Notes under the pieces: model-generated
The model's database searches: none
Seen by the model: only the letters and a program-made list of their open reading frames with translations
Told to the model about the DNA's origin: nothing
Shown: positions 43,867-52,249 of the stretch, one piece after another
Layout: each line of letters starts with the position of its first letter
How positions within the stretch are numbered: position 1 is the stretch's first letter
Assembly (NCBI RefSeq): GCF_000423545.1
Contig: NZ_KE384031.1
Location: 93,492 to 157,491 of the forward strand
Length of the DNA stretch: 64,000 bases
Reading direction: 5' to 3'
DNA from: Metapseudomonas resinovorans DSM 21078
GTDB lineage: Bacteria; Pseudomonadota; Gammaproteobacteria; Pseudomonadales; Pseudomonadaceae
Program-made: the position numbers and the translations under genes

Positions 43867-44784
43867 TCAGCGCCAGGCCTCTTCCTTGTCCCCGGCCCGG
43901 CGATGGCGATACTCCCCGGGGCTCATGCCGGCGTTGCGGGCGAAGAAGCGGCTGAAGTAGGCCGGGTCCTTGAAGCCCAGCTGGTAGCAGATCTCGTTGG
44001 CCGAGTTGCCGGTGAACAGCAGCAGGCGCTTGGCCTCCTGCATCACCCGGTCGTGGATCAGGCGCTTGGATGGCAGGTCGGCGATGCGTCGGCAGATGTC
44101 GTTCAGGCGCGCCTCGGTCACCCCCATCTGGCTGGCGTACTGCACGAGGGGCCAGTGCTCGCGGTAGTGCGCCTCGATCAGCCCGTTGAAGCGGTGGAAC
44201 ACCTGCAGGTCTTCGTGACGCGCCGGCTGCGCCTTGAGCGAACGGGCCGACAAACGCAGCAGGCTGATGAAGATCAGCCGCGTCAGCGCCGACAGGCTCG
44301 CCTCGCGCCCCGGACGCTGGGCACCGAACTCGCTGCGCAACTGGTCGAAGAGTAAATCCAGGCGTTGCACTTCCTCGCGGTATTCCTCCCCCAGCTCCGA
44401 AAAGGCGACGCACACCGGCGCAATCTGCGGACCGTCAGCCAGGCCCTGCTCGGCCTCCAGCAGCGGCCAGACCAGTTGCTGACGAACCGTGAGTACGTGG
44501 CCATCGGCGTCCTGCTCGGTGACGAAGGCATGCGGGATGGTCGGTGGCGTGAGGAAGAACAGCGGGCCTTCCTGGCGGTACTGCTGCTCATCCAGGTACA
44601 CCCGCACCGCACCGCTCTTCACGTAGTGCACCTGGAAGAACCGGTCGTGGCGATGCACCGGCATGTTGCGGCCGAAGAAGTCCGCCAGCTTGCCCAGGGC
44701 CTCGTAATGCACCTCGGAGTCGGCGTAACGCTGGTCGTAGACCTGGCCGATGTTGATGTTGGGAATGGGCTGGCGCTCTGACAT
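43867..44784 (-). CDS. hpaA: 4-hydroxyphenylacetate catabolism regulator HpaA (AraC family)
   Basis: About 305 residues from the ATG at 44784. The N-terminal cupin domain begins PIPNINIGQVYDQRYADSEVHYE and contains HRHDRFFQVHYVKSGAVRVYLD. The C-terminal AraC HTH includes MGVTEARLNDICRRI and ANEICYQLGFKDPAYFSRFFARN. The sequence fits HpaA, the 4-HPA-responsive activator of the hydroxylase genes in enterobacteria. It is divergent from hpaG1. Which promoter it activates here is not shown. Confidence 0.88.
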   Translation of the reverse strand: MSERQPIPNINIGQVYDQRYADSEVHYEALGKLADFFGRNMPVHRHDRFFQVHYVKSGAVRVYLDEQQYRQEGPLFFLTPPTIPHAFVTEQDADGHVLTVRQQLVWPLLEAEQGLADGPQIAPVCVAFSELGEEYREEVQRLDLLFDQLRSEFGAQRPGREASLSALTRLIFISLLRLSARSLKAQPARHEDLQVFHRFNGLIEAHYREHWPLVQYASQMGVTEARLNDICRRIADLPSKRLIHDRVMQEAKRLLLFTGNSANEICYQLGFKDPAYFSRFFARNAGMSPGEYRHRRAGDKEEAWR

Positions 44785-44843
44785 GGCGACCTTTCTCCGC
44801 TGCCTTTGCACACCTTCGATGACGAAAGGCGAAGACGCAAGGC

Positions 44844-44886
44844 TTGACGATCATTAACATGTTAAATATAACGTTAACACATTAAT
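44844..44886 (+). promoter_or_regulatory. Predicted hpaG1 promoter with two palindromic operators
   Basis: TTGACG (44844), 17-bp spacer, TATAAC (44867). The spacer is filled by ATTAACATGTTAAA, containing the palindrome TTAACATGTTAA (44854-44865). A second site, GTTAACACATTAAT (44873-44886), overlaps the expected start point. Repression by the MarR-type HpaR fits this layout (inference). Confidence 0.65.
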
Positions 44887-44951
44887 GAAAACCTCGTTAC
44901 GGGTGGCGCCCCTGTCACGGTCCACCCGCTTTTTATCCACAGGAGACCACC

Positions 44952-45611
44952 ATGCGCCCTGCACTCGACCACGTCGCCACCGGCACCCTGTTCGGCGTCG
45001 CGCTGAACTACCAGGGCCTGCTGGAGAGCCGTCTGGACGAATTCCAGCAGCCCCCCTACCAGAAGCCGCCGGTCAAGCCGGTGCTGTTCATCAAGACCCC
45101 AAATACCCGCAACGGCCACGGCCAACCGGTGGTGTATCCGAAGGGCGTCGAGCACCTGCAACCCGGCCCGGCGCTGGGTGTGGTGATCGGCAAGAGCGCC
45201 AGCCGTGTGCGTGCCGAAGACGCCATGGCCCATGTGGCCGGCTACGTGATCGTCAACGAGTTCAGCCTGCCGGAAGAGAGCTACTACCGCCCGGCAGTGA
45301 AGGCCAAGTGCCGCGACGGCTTCTGCCCCATCGGCCCGGAATTCGTCCCCGCCGCGCAGATTCAGGACCCGCACACCCTAACGCTCAAGCTCTTCGTCAA
45401 CGGTGAACTGCGCCAGGAAAACACTACCGCCAACCTGGTGCGCGGTATTCCCCAGTTGATCGAGGAGATCAGCGACTTCATGACCCTGCACGAAGGTGAC
45501 GTGCTGATCACCGGCACCCCGGAAGGCCGCGTCGACGTGCAGCCCGGTGACCTCGTGGAAGTGGAAATCAGCGGCCTCGGCCGCCTCGCCAACACCGTGG
45601 TTGCGGAATAA
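44952..45611 (+). CDS. hpaG1: 4-HPA degradation isomerase/decarboxylase, N-terminal subunit HpaG1
   Basis: A 219-residue fumarylacetoacetate-hydrolase-fold protein starting after AGGAGA. Conserved pieces: GVALNYQGLLESRLDEFQQPPYQKPPVKPVLFIKTPNT, EHLQPGPALGVVIGK and ITGTPEGRVDVQPGD. In E. coli the two halves are fused in HpaG; here they are separate genes, HpaG1 and HpaG2. The enzyme decarboxylates 5-oxopent-3-ene-1,2,5-tricarboxylate and isomerises the product. First gene of hpaG1-G2-E-D-F-H-I. Confidence 0.93.
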   Translation: MRPALDHVATGTLFGVALNYQGLLESRLDEFQQPPYQKPPVKPVLFIKTPNTRNGHGQPVVYPKGVEHLQPGPALGVVIGKSASRVRAEDAMAHVAGYVIVNEFSLPEESYYRPAVKAKCRDGFCPIGPEFVPAAQIQDPHTLTLKLFVNGELRQENTTANLVRGIPQLIEEISDFMTLHEGDVLITGTPEGRVDVQPGDLVEVEISGLGRLANTVVAE

Positions 45612-45621
45612 GGAGCCCGAG

Positions 45622-46395
45622 ATGAAACACGCACGCATCCGTTACCAGGGCGAAGTCCACGCCGTGACCGTGGAAGCAGGCAATGCTGTCCGCCTTGCCG
45701 ATGGCCGCCTGCTCGCCGAAGACCAGGTCCTGTGGCTGCCGCCCGCTACCGGCAGCATGTTCGCCTTGGGGCTGAACTACGCCGACCACGCCGCCGAACT
45801 GTCCTTCAAGGCGCCCACCGAGCCGCTGGCCTTCATCAAGTCGCCGGGTACCTACACCGGCCACAACCAGGCCACCTGGCGCCCGGACAACGTCGCCTAC
45901 ATGCACTACGAGTGCGAACTGGTGGCGGTGATCGGCAAGCCGGCGCGCAACGTCAAGCGCGAGGACGCCCTCGCCTACCTGGCCGGCTACACCGTCTGCA
46001 ACGACTACGCCATCCGCGACTACCTGGAGAATTACTACCGGCCCAACCTGCGGGTGAAGAACCGCGATGCCACCACCCCGGTCGGCCCCTGGATTGTCGA
46101 CGCCGCCGACGTGCCCGATCCCTCGAAATTGAAGCTGCGCACCTGGGTGAACGGCGAGCTGAAACAGGAAGGCACCACCGCGGACATGATCTTCGACATC
46201 CCTTACCTGATCGAATACTTCTCCAGCTTCATGACCCTGCAGCCGGGCGACATGATCGCCACCGGCACGCCGGAAGGCCTGGCCGACGTGGTGCCCGGCG
46301 ATGAAGTGGTGGTGGAAGTGGAAGGCGTGGGCCGCCTGGTCAACCGAATCGTCAGCGAAGAGGCCTTCTTCGCCAGCAAGCAACAAGAGGCATGA
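45622..46395 (+). CDS. hpaG2: 4-HPA degradation isomerase/decarboxylase, C-terminal subunit HpaG2
   Basis: A 257-residue FAH-fold protein starting MKHARIRYQGE at 45622 with AAGGAG upstream. Core motifs: FALGLNYADHAAELSFKAPTEPLAFIKSPGTY, HYECELVAVIGK (metal-binding Glu residues) and MIATGTPEGLADVVPGDEV. It pairs with HpaG1, 10 bp upstream. Together they yield 2-oxohept-3-ene-1,7-dioate for HpaH. Confidence 0.94.
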   Translation: MKHARIRYQGEVHAVTVEAGNAVRLADGRLLAEDQVLWLPPATGSMFALGLNYADHAAELSFKAPTEPLAFIKSPGTYTGHNQATWRPDNVAYMHYECELVAVIGKPARNVKREDALAYLAGYTVCNDYAIRDYLENYYRPNLRVKNRDATTPVGPWIVDAADVPDPSKLKLRTWVNGELKQEGTTADMIFDIPYLIEYFSSFMTLQPGDMIATGTPEGLADVVPGDEVVVEVEGVGRLVNRIVSEEAFFASKQQEA

Positions 46396-46400
46396 GCAAC

Positions 46401-47861
46401 ATGATCAAGCACTGGATCAACGGCCAGGAAGTCGAGAGCAAAGAGGTCTTCGTCAATTACAACCCGGCCACCGGCGATGCCATCGGCGAAGTCGCCAGCG
46501 GCGGGGCCGAAGAAATCGCCGCCGCCGTGGCCGCCGCCAAGGACGCCTTCCCCAAGTGGGCCAACACCCCGGCCAAGGAACGCGCCAAGCTGATGCGCAA
46601 GCTGGGTGAGCTGATCGACCAGAACGTGCCGCACCTGGCCGAGCTGGAAACCCTGGATACCGGCCTGCCGATCCATCAGACGAAGAATGTGCTGATCCCC
46701 CGCGCCTCGCACAACTTCGAGTTCTTCGCCGAGGTCTGCACCCGCATGGACGGCCACAGCTACCCGGTGGACGATCAGATGCTCAACTACACCCTCTACC
46801 AGCCCGTGGGTGTCTGTGGCCTGGTCTCACCCTGGAACGTGCCGTTCATGACCGCCACCTGGAAGACCGCGCCCTGCCTCGCGCTGGGCAACACCGCGGT
46901 GCTGAAGATGAGCGAGCTGTCGCCGCTGACCGCCAACGAACTGGGCCGTCTGGCGCTGGAAGCCGGCATCCCGAAAGGCGTGCTCAACGTGGTGCAGGGC
47001 TACGGTGGCACCGCTGGCGACGCCCTGGTCCGCCACCCGGACGTGCGCGCGATTTCCTTCACCGGCGGCACCGCCACTGGGCGCAAGATCATGCAGACCG
47101 CCGGCCTGAAGAAGTACTCCATGGAGCTGGGCGGCAAGAGCCCGGTGCTGATCTTCGATGATGCCGACCTCGACCGCGCCCTGGATGCCGCGCTGTTCAC
47201 CATCTTCTCGCTGAACGGCGAGCGCTGCACCGCGGGCTCGCGGATCTTCATCCAGGAAGGCGTCTACGACCAGTTCGTCGCCGAGTTCGCCGCCCGTGCC
47301 AAGCGCCTGATCGTCGGCGACCCGCAGGACCCGAAAACCCAGGTTGGCTCGATGATCACCCAGGCCCACTACGACAAGGTCACCGGCTACATCCGCATCG
47401 GCATCGAAGAAGGCGCCACCCTGCTGGCGGGCGGCCTGGAGCGCCCGGCGAACCTGCCGGCGCACCTGGCTCGCGGCCAGTTCATCCAGCCCACCGTGTT
47501 CGCCGACGTCGATAACCGCATGCGCATCGCCCAGGAAGAGATCTTCGGACCGGTGGTCTGCCTGATGAAGTTCAAGGACGAAGCCGAAGCGCTGCGCCTG
47601 GCCAACGACACCGAATACGGCCTGGCCTCGTACATCTGGACCCAGGACATCGGCAAGGCCCACCGCCTGGCCCGTGGCATCGAGGCCGGCATGGTGTTCA
47701 TCAACAGCCAGAACGTACGCGACCTGCGCCAGCCGTTCGGCGGCGTGAAGGGCTCGGGCACTGGCCGCGAAGGCGGCCAGTACAGCTTCGAGGTCTTTGC
47801 CGAGATCAAGAACGTGTGCGTTTCCATGGGCAGTCACCACATCCCGCGATGGGGCCTGTGA
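46401..47861 (+). CDS. hpaE: 5-carboxymethyl-2-hydroxymuconate semialdehyde dehydrogenase HpaE
   Basis: About 486 residues. The ATG at 46401 has GAGG at 10 nt; an ATG at 46392, overlapping hpaG2, has it at 1-2 nt and is less likely. Aldehyde dehydrogenase motifs: VSPWNVPFMTATWKTAPCLALGNTAVLKM, FTGGTATGRKIM, MELGGKSPVLIF (catalytic Glu) and NGERCTAGSRIFI (catalytic Cys). It oxidises the ring-cleavage product of HpaD with NAD+. Confidence 0.95.
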   Translation: MIKHWINGQEVESKEVFVNYNPATGDAIGEVASGGAEEIAAAVAAAKDAFPKWANTPAKERAKLMRKLGELIDQNVPHLAELETLDTGLPIHQTKNVLIPRASHNFEFFAEVCTRMDGHSYPVDDQMLNYTLYQPVGVCGLVSPWNVPFMTATWKTAPCLALGNTAVLKMSELSPLTANELGRLALEAGIPKGVLNVVQGYGGTAGDALVRHPDVRAISFTGGTATGRKIMQTAGLKKYSMELGGKSPVLIFDDADLDRALDAALFTIFSLNGERCTAGSRIFIQEGVYDQFVAEFAARAKRLIVGDPQDPKTQVGSMITQAHYDKVTGYIRIGIEEGATLLAGGLERPANLPAHLARGQFIQPTVFADVDNRMRIAQEEIFGPVVCLMKFKDEAEALRLANDTEYGLASYIWTQDIGKAHRLARGIEAGMVFINSQNVRDLRQPFGGVKGSGTGREGGQYSFEVFAEIKNVCVSMGSHHIPRWGL

Positions 47862-47950
47862 GATAACTGCTACTCCATAAAGAGGGGAGTACCGCTCCCC
47901 TCCCCGTGCCGGCGTGCAACCGACCGACAACAAGACCAGGAGTTACCGTC

Positions 47951-48874
47951 ATGGGCAAACTTGCTCTGGCTGCCAAGATCACCCACGTCCCCTCCATGTA
48001 CCTGTCCGAACTGCCGGGCCCGCGCCAGGGCTTCCGCCAGGCCGCCATCGACGGGCACATCGAGATCAGCCGCCGCTGCCGCGAGCTGAACGTCGATACC
48101 ATCGTCGTGTTCGACACCCACTGGCTGGTCAACGCCAACTACCACATCAACTGCGCGCCGAACTTCGAAGGCCTGTACACCAGCAACGAGCTGCCGCACT
48201 TCATCGCCAACATGGAATACGGCTTCCCGGGTAACCCCGAACTGGGCCGCCTGCTGGCCGAGGAGTGCAACCGCCTCGGCGTGGAAACCATGGCCCACGA
48301 CGCCACCACCCTGGGTCCTGAGTACGGCACCCTGGTGCCCATGCGCTACATGAACACGGACCGCCACTTCAAGGTGGTTTCGGTTTCGGCGCTGTGCACC
48401 TCCCATTACCTGAACGACAGCGCCCGCCTCGGCTGGGCCATGCGCAAGGCGGTGGAAGAACACTACGACGGCACCGTCGCCTTCCTCGCCAGCGGCTCGC
48501 TGTCCCACCGCTTCGCCCAGAACGGACAAGCACCGGAATTCGCTACCAAAGTCTGGAGCCCCTTCCTGGAAACCCTCGACCACCGTGTGGTGCAGATGTG
48601 GGAAGACGGTGAGTGGGAAGACTTCTGCGGCATGCTCCCGGAGTACGCGGTCAAGGGCCACGGCGAAGGCTTCATGCACGACACCGCCATGCTGCTGGGC
48701 GCGCTGGGCTGGTCGAAGTACGACGGCAAGGCGGAGGTAGTCACCCCCTACTTCGGCTCGTCCGGTACCGGCCAGATCAACGCCATCTTCCCGGTCACCC
48801 CGCAGGATGGCTCGGCCATTCCCGCCGCGCAGGCCTCCAACCCGGCCGGCGTCGTCTCCACCAGCCGCCTGTAA
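47951..48874 (+). CDS. hpaD: 3,4-dihydroxyphenylacetate 2,3-dioxygenase HpaD
   Basis: About 307 residues from the ATG at 47951, preceded by AGGAG. A LigB-superfamily (class III) extradiol dioxygenase: AKITHVPSMYLSELPGPRQG with the first iron-ligand His, VFDTHWLVNANYHINC with the second, and a downstream acidic ligand. SGSLSHRFAQNG carries the catalytic His region. It opens the homoprotocatechuate ring between carbons 2 and 3. Confidence 0.94.
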   Translation: MGKLALAAKITHVPSMYLSELPGPRQGFRQAAIDGHIEISRRCRELNVDTIVVFDTHWLVNANYHINCAPNFEGLYTSNELPHFIANMEYGFPGNPELGRLLAEECNRLGVETMAHDATTLGPEYGTLVPMRYMNTDRHFKVVSVSALCTSHYLNDSARLGWAMRKAVEEHYDGTVAFLASGSLSHRFAQNGQAPEFATKVWSPFLETLDHRVVQMWEDGEWEDFCGMLPEYAVKGHGEGFMHDTAMLLGALGWSKYDGKAEVVTPYFGSSGTGQINAIFPVTPQDGSAIPAAQASNPAGVVSTSRL

Positions 48875-48885
48875 GGAGCGTCGCC

Positions 48886-49296
48886 ATGCCCCATCTGGTC
48901 CTGCTCTACACCCCCGACCTGGAGCGCGAAACGGACATCGGCGGCCTGTGCCGCGCGCTGGCCGACCGCATGCTGGAACAGCGCGACGAGGCTGACCGCC
49001 AGGTGTTCCCCACCGGCGGCACTCGCGTGCTGGCCTACCCCGCGGCACACGCCGCCGTGGCCGATGGCCAGGGCGACTACGGCTTCCTCTACGCCAACTT
49101 GCGCATGGGTGCCGGGCGCAGTCCGGCCGTGCACAAGCAGGTCGGTGACGCCCTGCTGGCAGTGCTGCGCGGGCACCTCGATGAGCTGCTGGAACGCCGC
49201 CCCATCGGTGTCACCCTGCAGATCGATGAAAGCCCCGGCCAGGTCTTTGATGCCAAGCACAGCAGCCTGCATCCCCTGTTCAACAAGAGTTCCTGA
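48886..49296 (+). CDS. hpaF: 5-carboxymethyl-2-hydroxymuconate delta-isomerase HpaF
   Basis: A 136-residue protein beginning [13 protein letters not shown]. After Met removal the N-terminal Pro is the general base of the tautomerase (CHMI) family. Other conserved pieces: [25 protein letters not shown] and HPLFNKSS. It isomerises the HpaE product for HpaG. It starts 11 bp after hpaD with AAGGAG upstream. Confidence 0.93.
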   Translation: MPHLVLLYTPDLERETDIGGLCRALADRMLEQRDEADRQVFPTGGTRVLAYPAAHAAVADGQGDYGFLYANLRMGAGRSPAVHKQVGDALLAVLRGHLDELLERRPIGVTLQIDESPGQVFDAKHSSLHPLFNKSS

Positions 49297-49303
49297 GGTT
49301 TCC

Positions 49304-50107
49304 ATGCTCGACGCCAGCATCATCCAGCAAGCCGCCGCCCGCCTCGACACCGCCGAGCGCTCCCGCGAGCAGGTGCGCCAGTTCTCCCTCGACTACCCGG
49401 CCATCAGAATCGACGACGCCTACGCGATCCAGCGCGCCTGGGTGGCGCAGAAGATCAAGGACGGTCGCAAGCTGGTGGGTCACAAGATCGGCCTCACCTC
49501 CCGCGCCATGCAGGTGTCCTCCAACATCACCGAGCCGGATTACGGCGCGTTGCTGGACGACATGTTCTTCGACGAAGGCAGCGACATCCCCTTCGACCGC
49601 TTCATCGTCCCGCGCGTGGAAGTGGAGTTGGCCTTCATCCTCGGCAAGCCCCTGCGCGGCCCGAACTGCACCGTCTTCGACGTGCTGGAGGCCACCGAGT
49701 GGGTGATCCCGGCGTTGGAGATCATCGACGCGCGCATCCACCAGGTCGACCCGGACACCAAGGTCACCCGCAAGGTCTTCGACACCATCTCCGACAACGC
49801 CGCCAACGCCGGCGTGGTGATGGGCGGCCGCGCCGTGCGCCCGACCGAGATCGACCTGCGCCGCGTCCCGGCGATCCTTTACCGCAACGGTGTGATCGAG
49901 GAGTCCGGCGTTTCCGCCGCCGTGCTCAACCACCCCGCCAAGGGCGTGGCTTGGTTGGCCAACAAGCTGGCGCCCTACGACGTCACCCTGGAAGCCGGCC
50001 AGATCATCCTCGGCGGCTCCTTCACCCGCCCGGTGGCCGCCAACCCCGGTGACACCTTCCACGTCGACTACGACCAACTGGGCTCCATTGCCTGCCGTTT
50101 CGTCTGA
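49304..50107 (+). CDS. hpaH: 2-oxohepta-3-ene-1,7-dioate hydratase HpaH
   Basis: A 267-residue hydratase of the FAH/MhpD group. Motifs: [43 protein letters not shown] (metal-ligand Glu residues) and [19 protein letters not shown]. It hydrates the HpaG product to 4-hydroxy-2-oxoheptanedioate. It follows hpaF by 7 bp and is separated from hpaI by an 85-bp gap with a REP element. Confidence 0.94.
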   Translation: MLDASIIQQAAARLDTAERSREQVRQFSLDYPAIRIDDAYAIQRAWVAQKIKDGRKLVGHKIGLTSRAMQVSSNITEPDYGALLDDMFFDEGSDIPFDRFIVPRVEVELAFILGKPLRGPNCTVFDVLEATEWVIPALEIIDARIHQVDPDTKVTRKVFDTISDNAANAGVVMGGRAVRPTEIDLRRVPAILYRNGVIEESGVSAAVLNHPAKGVAWLANKLAPYDVTLEAGQIILGGSFTRPVAANPGDTFHVDYDQLGSIACRFV

Positions 50108-50116
50108 GCCTCTCCT

Positions 50117-50167
50117 GTAGGAGCGAGCTTGCTAGCGAAGCTTTTGGCCAGCAGAGCTGGCTCCTAC
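50117..50167. repeat. REP-type palindrome between hpaH and hpaI
   Basis: Arms GTAGGAGCGAGCTTGCTAGC and GCCAGCAGAGCTGGCTCCTAC face each other. It is the only insertion within the otherwise tight hpaG1-hpaI operon. Confidence 0.8.
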
Positions 50168-50192
50168 AGTCAGCGCCTTCCAAGGAGTCCCC

Positions 50193-50993
50193 ATGGACCT
50201 GCCGATCAACACCTTCAAACAGCGCCTGCAATCCGGCCAGCCGCAAATTGGCCTCTGGCTGGGTCTGGCCGATGCCTACTGCGCCGAGCTGGCGGCCAAT
50301 GCTGGTTTCGACTGGCTGCTGCTGGACGGCGAGCACGCGCCCAACGACCTGCGCAGCCTGCTGGCCCAGCTCCAGGCCATTGCGCCCTACCCTTCGCAGC
50401 CGATCATCCGCCCACCGGTCGGCGACGCGGTGCTGATCAAGCAACTGCTGGATATCGGCGCCCAGACCCTGCTGGTGCCCATGGTGGAGTCCGCCGAGCA
50501 AGCCGCCGAGCTCGTCCGCGCCATGCGCTACCCGCCATTCGGCATCCGTGGCGTAGGTAGCGCCCTGGCGCGTGCCTCGCGCTGGAACAGCATCCCCGGC
50601 TACCTGGATAACGCTGACGAGCAGATGTGCCTGCTGGTGCAGATCGAGAACCTCGAAGGCCTGGCCAACCTGGACGTGATCGCCGCCGTGGACGGCGTCG
50701 ATGGCGTGTTCATCGGCCCGGCCGACCTTTCGGCCGCCATGGGCCACCGCGGCAACCCCAGCCACCCGGAGGTACAGGCCGCCATCGAAGACGCCATCGT
50801 CCGCATCCGCAATGCCGGCAAGGCCGCTGGCATCCTCTCCGCCGACCAGACCCTGGCGCGGCGCTACATCGAGCTGGGCGCCGCCTTCGTCGCCGTGGGC
50901 GTGGACACCACGGTGCTGATGCGTGGGCTGCAGAGCCTGGCGGCGGCGTTCAAAGGGACGCAGGCTCCGGTGAGTGGTGGTGGAGTGTATTGA
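50193..50993 (+). CDS. hpaI: 4-hydroxy-2-oxoheptanedioate aldolase HpaI
   Basis: A 266-residue class II (metal-dependent) aldolase of the HpcH/HpaI family, starting after AAGGAG. Conserved: [86 protein letters not shown] with metal-binding Glu and Asp. It cleaves the hydrated product to pyruvate and succinate semialdehyde. Last gene of the operon, followed by a strong terminator. Confidence 0.95.
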   Translation: MDLPINTFKQRLQSGQPQIGLWLGLADAYCAELAANAGFDWLLLDGEHAPNDLRSLLAQLQAIAPYPSQPIIRPPVGDAVLIKQLLDIGAQTLLVPMVESAEQAAELVRAMRYPPFGIRGVGSALARASRWNSIPGYLDNADEQMCLLVQIENLEGLANLDVIAAVDGVDGVFIGPADLSAAMGHRGNPSHPEVQAAIEDAIVRIRNAGKAAGILSADQTLARRYIELGAAFVAVGVDTTVLMRGLQSLAAAFKGTQAPVSGGGVY

Positions 50994-51013
50994 ATCGTCC
51001 GGGTAGAAACGGC

Positions 51014-51040
51014 AAGCCGGCGGATTGCGCCGGCTTTTTT
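51014..51040 (+). terminator. Rho-independent terminator of the hpaG1-hpaI operon
   Basis: Stem AAGCCGGCG / CGCCGGCTT with loop GATTG, followed by TTTTTT, 20 bp after the hpaI stop codon. Confidence 0.9.
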
Positions 51041-51059
51041 GTGCCAGCGAATTGCCTGC

Positions 51060-51122
51060 AGCGATGGGCAGAGCGAAGCGAAACCCAGGTTTGATGGGTT
51101 TCGCAAGCTCCACCCATCCTAC
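51060..51122. repeat. Dispersed repeat GCGAAACCCA / GATGGGTTTCG...CCCATCCTAC
   Basis: Another copy of the intergenic repeat family found at the window start, between the two convergent operons. Confidence 0.55.
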
Positions 51123-51178
51123 GGCGGCGCGCTGAACATGCCTTGCGGGATGGGATCGGCAGCGAACCCCATACCCGC

Positions 51179-51207
51179 AAAATGGCGCCCACTCTGGGCG
51201 CCATTTT
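51179..51207 (-). terminator. Rho-independent terminator of the hydroxylase operon
   Basis: A 12-bp stem, AAAATGGCGCCC / GGGCGCCATTTT, with loop ACTCT, about 20 bp after the reductase stop codon on the minus strand. The flanking A and T runs may let it act both ways. Confidence 0.82.
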
Positions 51208-51224
51208 CATTGCCAGGCAGGGCT

Positions 51225-52163
51225 TCAACCCAGCGCAATCACCGCCTTGAGCATCTGTTTGAAGGTCTCCACCTGCTCCTCGCTGAACTGCGCAAAAACC
51301 TTCTCCTGTTGCTCACGGGCGATGCGCCAGAGTTCCTCGGCCTGGTCCACACCAACGGGTGTCAGCACGTAGCGCTCCTCGGCGTCGGCCACCATGCCCT
51401 TGCGTTTGAGGATGGCCACGGCTTCCTCGATTTCGCGCATCGGCATGGCCACTTCGCGCTGCAAGTCGCACAGGCTGAGGCCGGCGTCGTTCTCCAGCAC
51501 CATCAGCATGCGCGCTTCGCTGGTGCGCAGGCCGGTGGCCAGCTGTTTCGGCTGGTAGTTGGCCTGGTAGCCGCGAACCGCCTGGGTCATCAGGTAGTAG
51601 AGGTTGTGCGACAGGCGTCCCTGAAAGGCGCTGGACGCTGGCTGGCCTTCAGCCTTCTGGGTCATGCGGGTGTGCGGCAGGACCATGGAATAGGCGCCCT
51701 GGTGATAGAGCAACGGCGAGCGGCCAAAGTCGTCGAAGGCCATTACCTTGCCGATCAGGATGACGTGGTCGCCACCATCGACCTGCTGGTGCAACTCGCA
51801 CTGGAAACGTGCGGCGCAATCGGGAAACAGAGGCGCACCACCGATGCCCCTGTCGAACGCCACGCCCTCGAACTTGTCATCGCGCGGGCGGGCGAACTGG
51901 TTGGATAGCTCGATCTGGTCGGCGGCCAGAATGTTCACCGCGAAATGACTGGCCTGCTCGAACACCGCCAGGCTGCTGGAGCGCTTGTCGATGCTCCAGA
52001 GGATCAGCGGTGGGTCGAGCGAAACCGAGTTGAAGCTGTTGGCGGTGACGCCGGCACGCGTGCCATCGGGTGCGGTGGCGGTGACGATGGTGACCCCGGT
52101 GGCGAAGTTGCCCAGGGCGCGGCGGAAGGCACGGGAGTCGAAAGCATTCTCTTGAGACGACAT
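51225..52163 (-). CDS. 4-HPA 3-hydroxylase reductase component with MarR-like C-terminal domain (C1 type)
   Basis: About 312 residues from the ATG at 52163. The N-terminal flavin-reductase domain (1-165) has RALGNFATGVTIVTATAPDGTRAGVTANSFNSVSLDPPLILWSI and DHVILIGKV. The C-terminal part (about 180-310) resembles a MarR winged helix (TSEARMLMVLENDAGLSLCDLQREVAMPMREIEEAVAILKRKGM). This fusion is known in Acinetobacter baumannii C1, where the tail lets 4-HPA stimulate NADH-dependent flavin reduction. It supplies reduced FMN to the C2 oxygenase encoded upstream. Confidence 0.9.
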   Translation of the reverse strand: MSSQENAFDSRAFRRALGNFATGVTIVTATAPDGTRAGVTANSFNSVSLDPPLILWSIDKRSSSLAVFEQASHFAVNILAADQIELSNQFARPRDDKFEGVAFDRGIGGAPLFPDCAARFQCELHQQVDGGDHVILIGKVMAFDDFGRSPLLYHQGAYSMVLPHTRMTQKAEGQPASSAFQGRLSHNLYYLMTQAVRGYQANYQPKQLATGLRTSEARMLMVLENDAGLSLCDLQREVAMPMREIEEAVAILKRKGMVADAEERYVLTPVGVDQAEELWRIAREQQEKVFAQFSEEQVETFKQMLKAVIALG

Positions 52164-52249
52164 GACGCAGCTCCTGGCGGCCGCCCCATGGGACGGCCGC
52201 GCGATGGTTCGAACAAGTAGCACGCAGGTGGGAATGGTGGCGCGACGGC

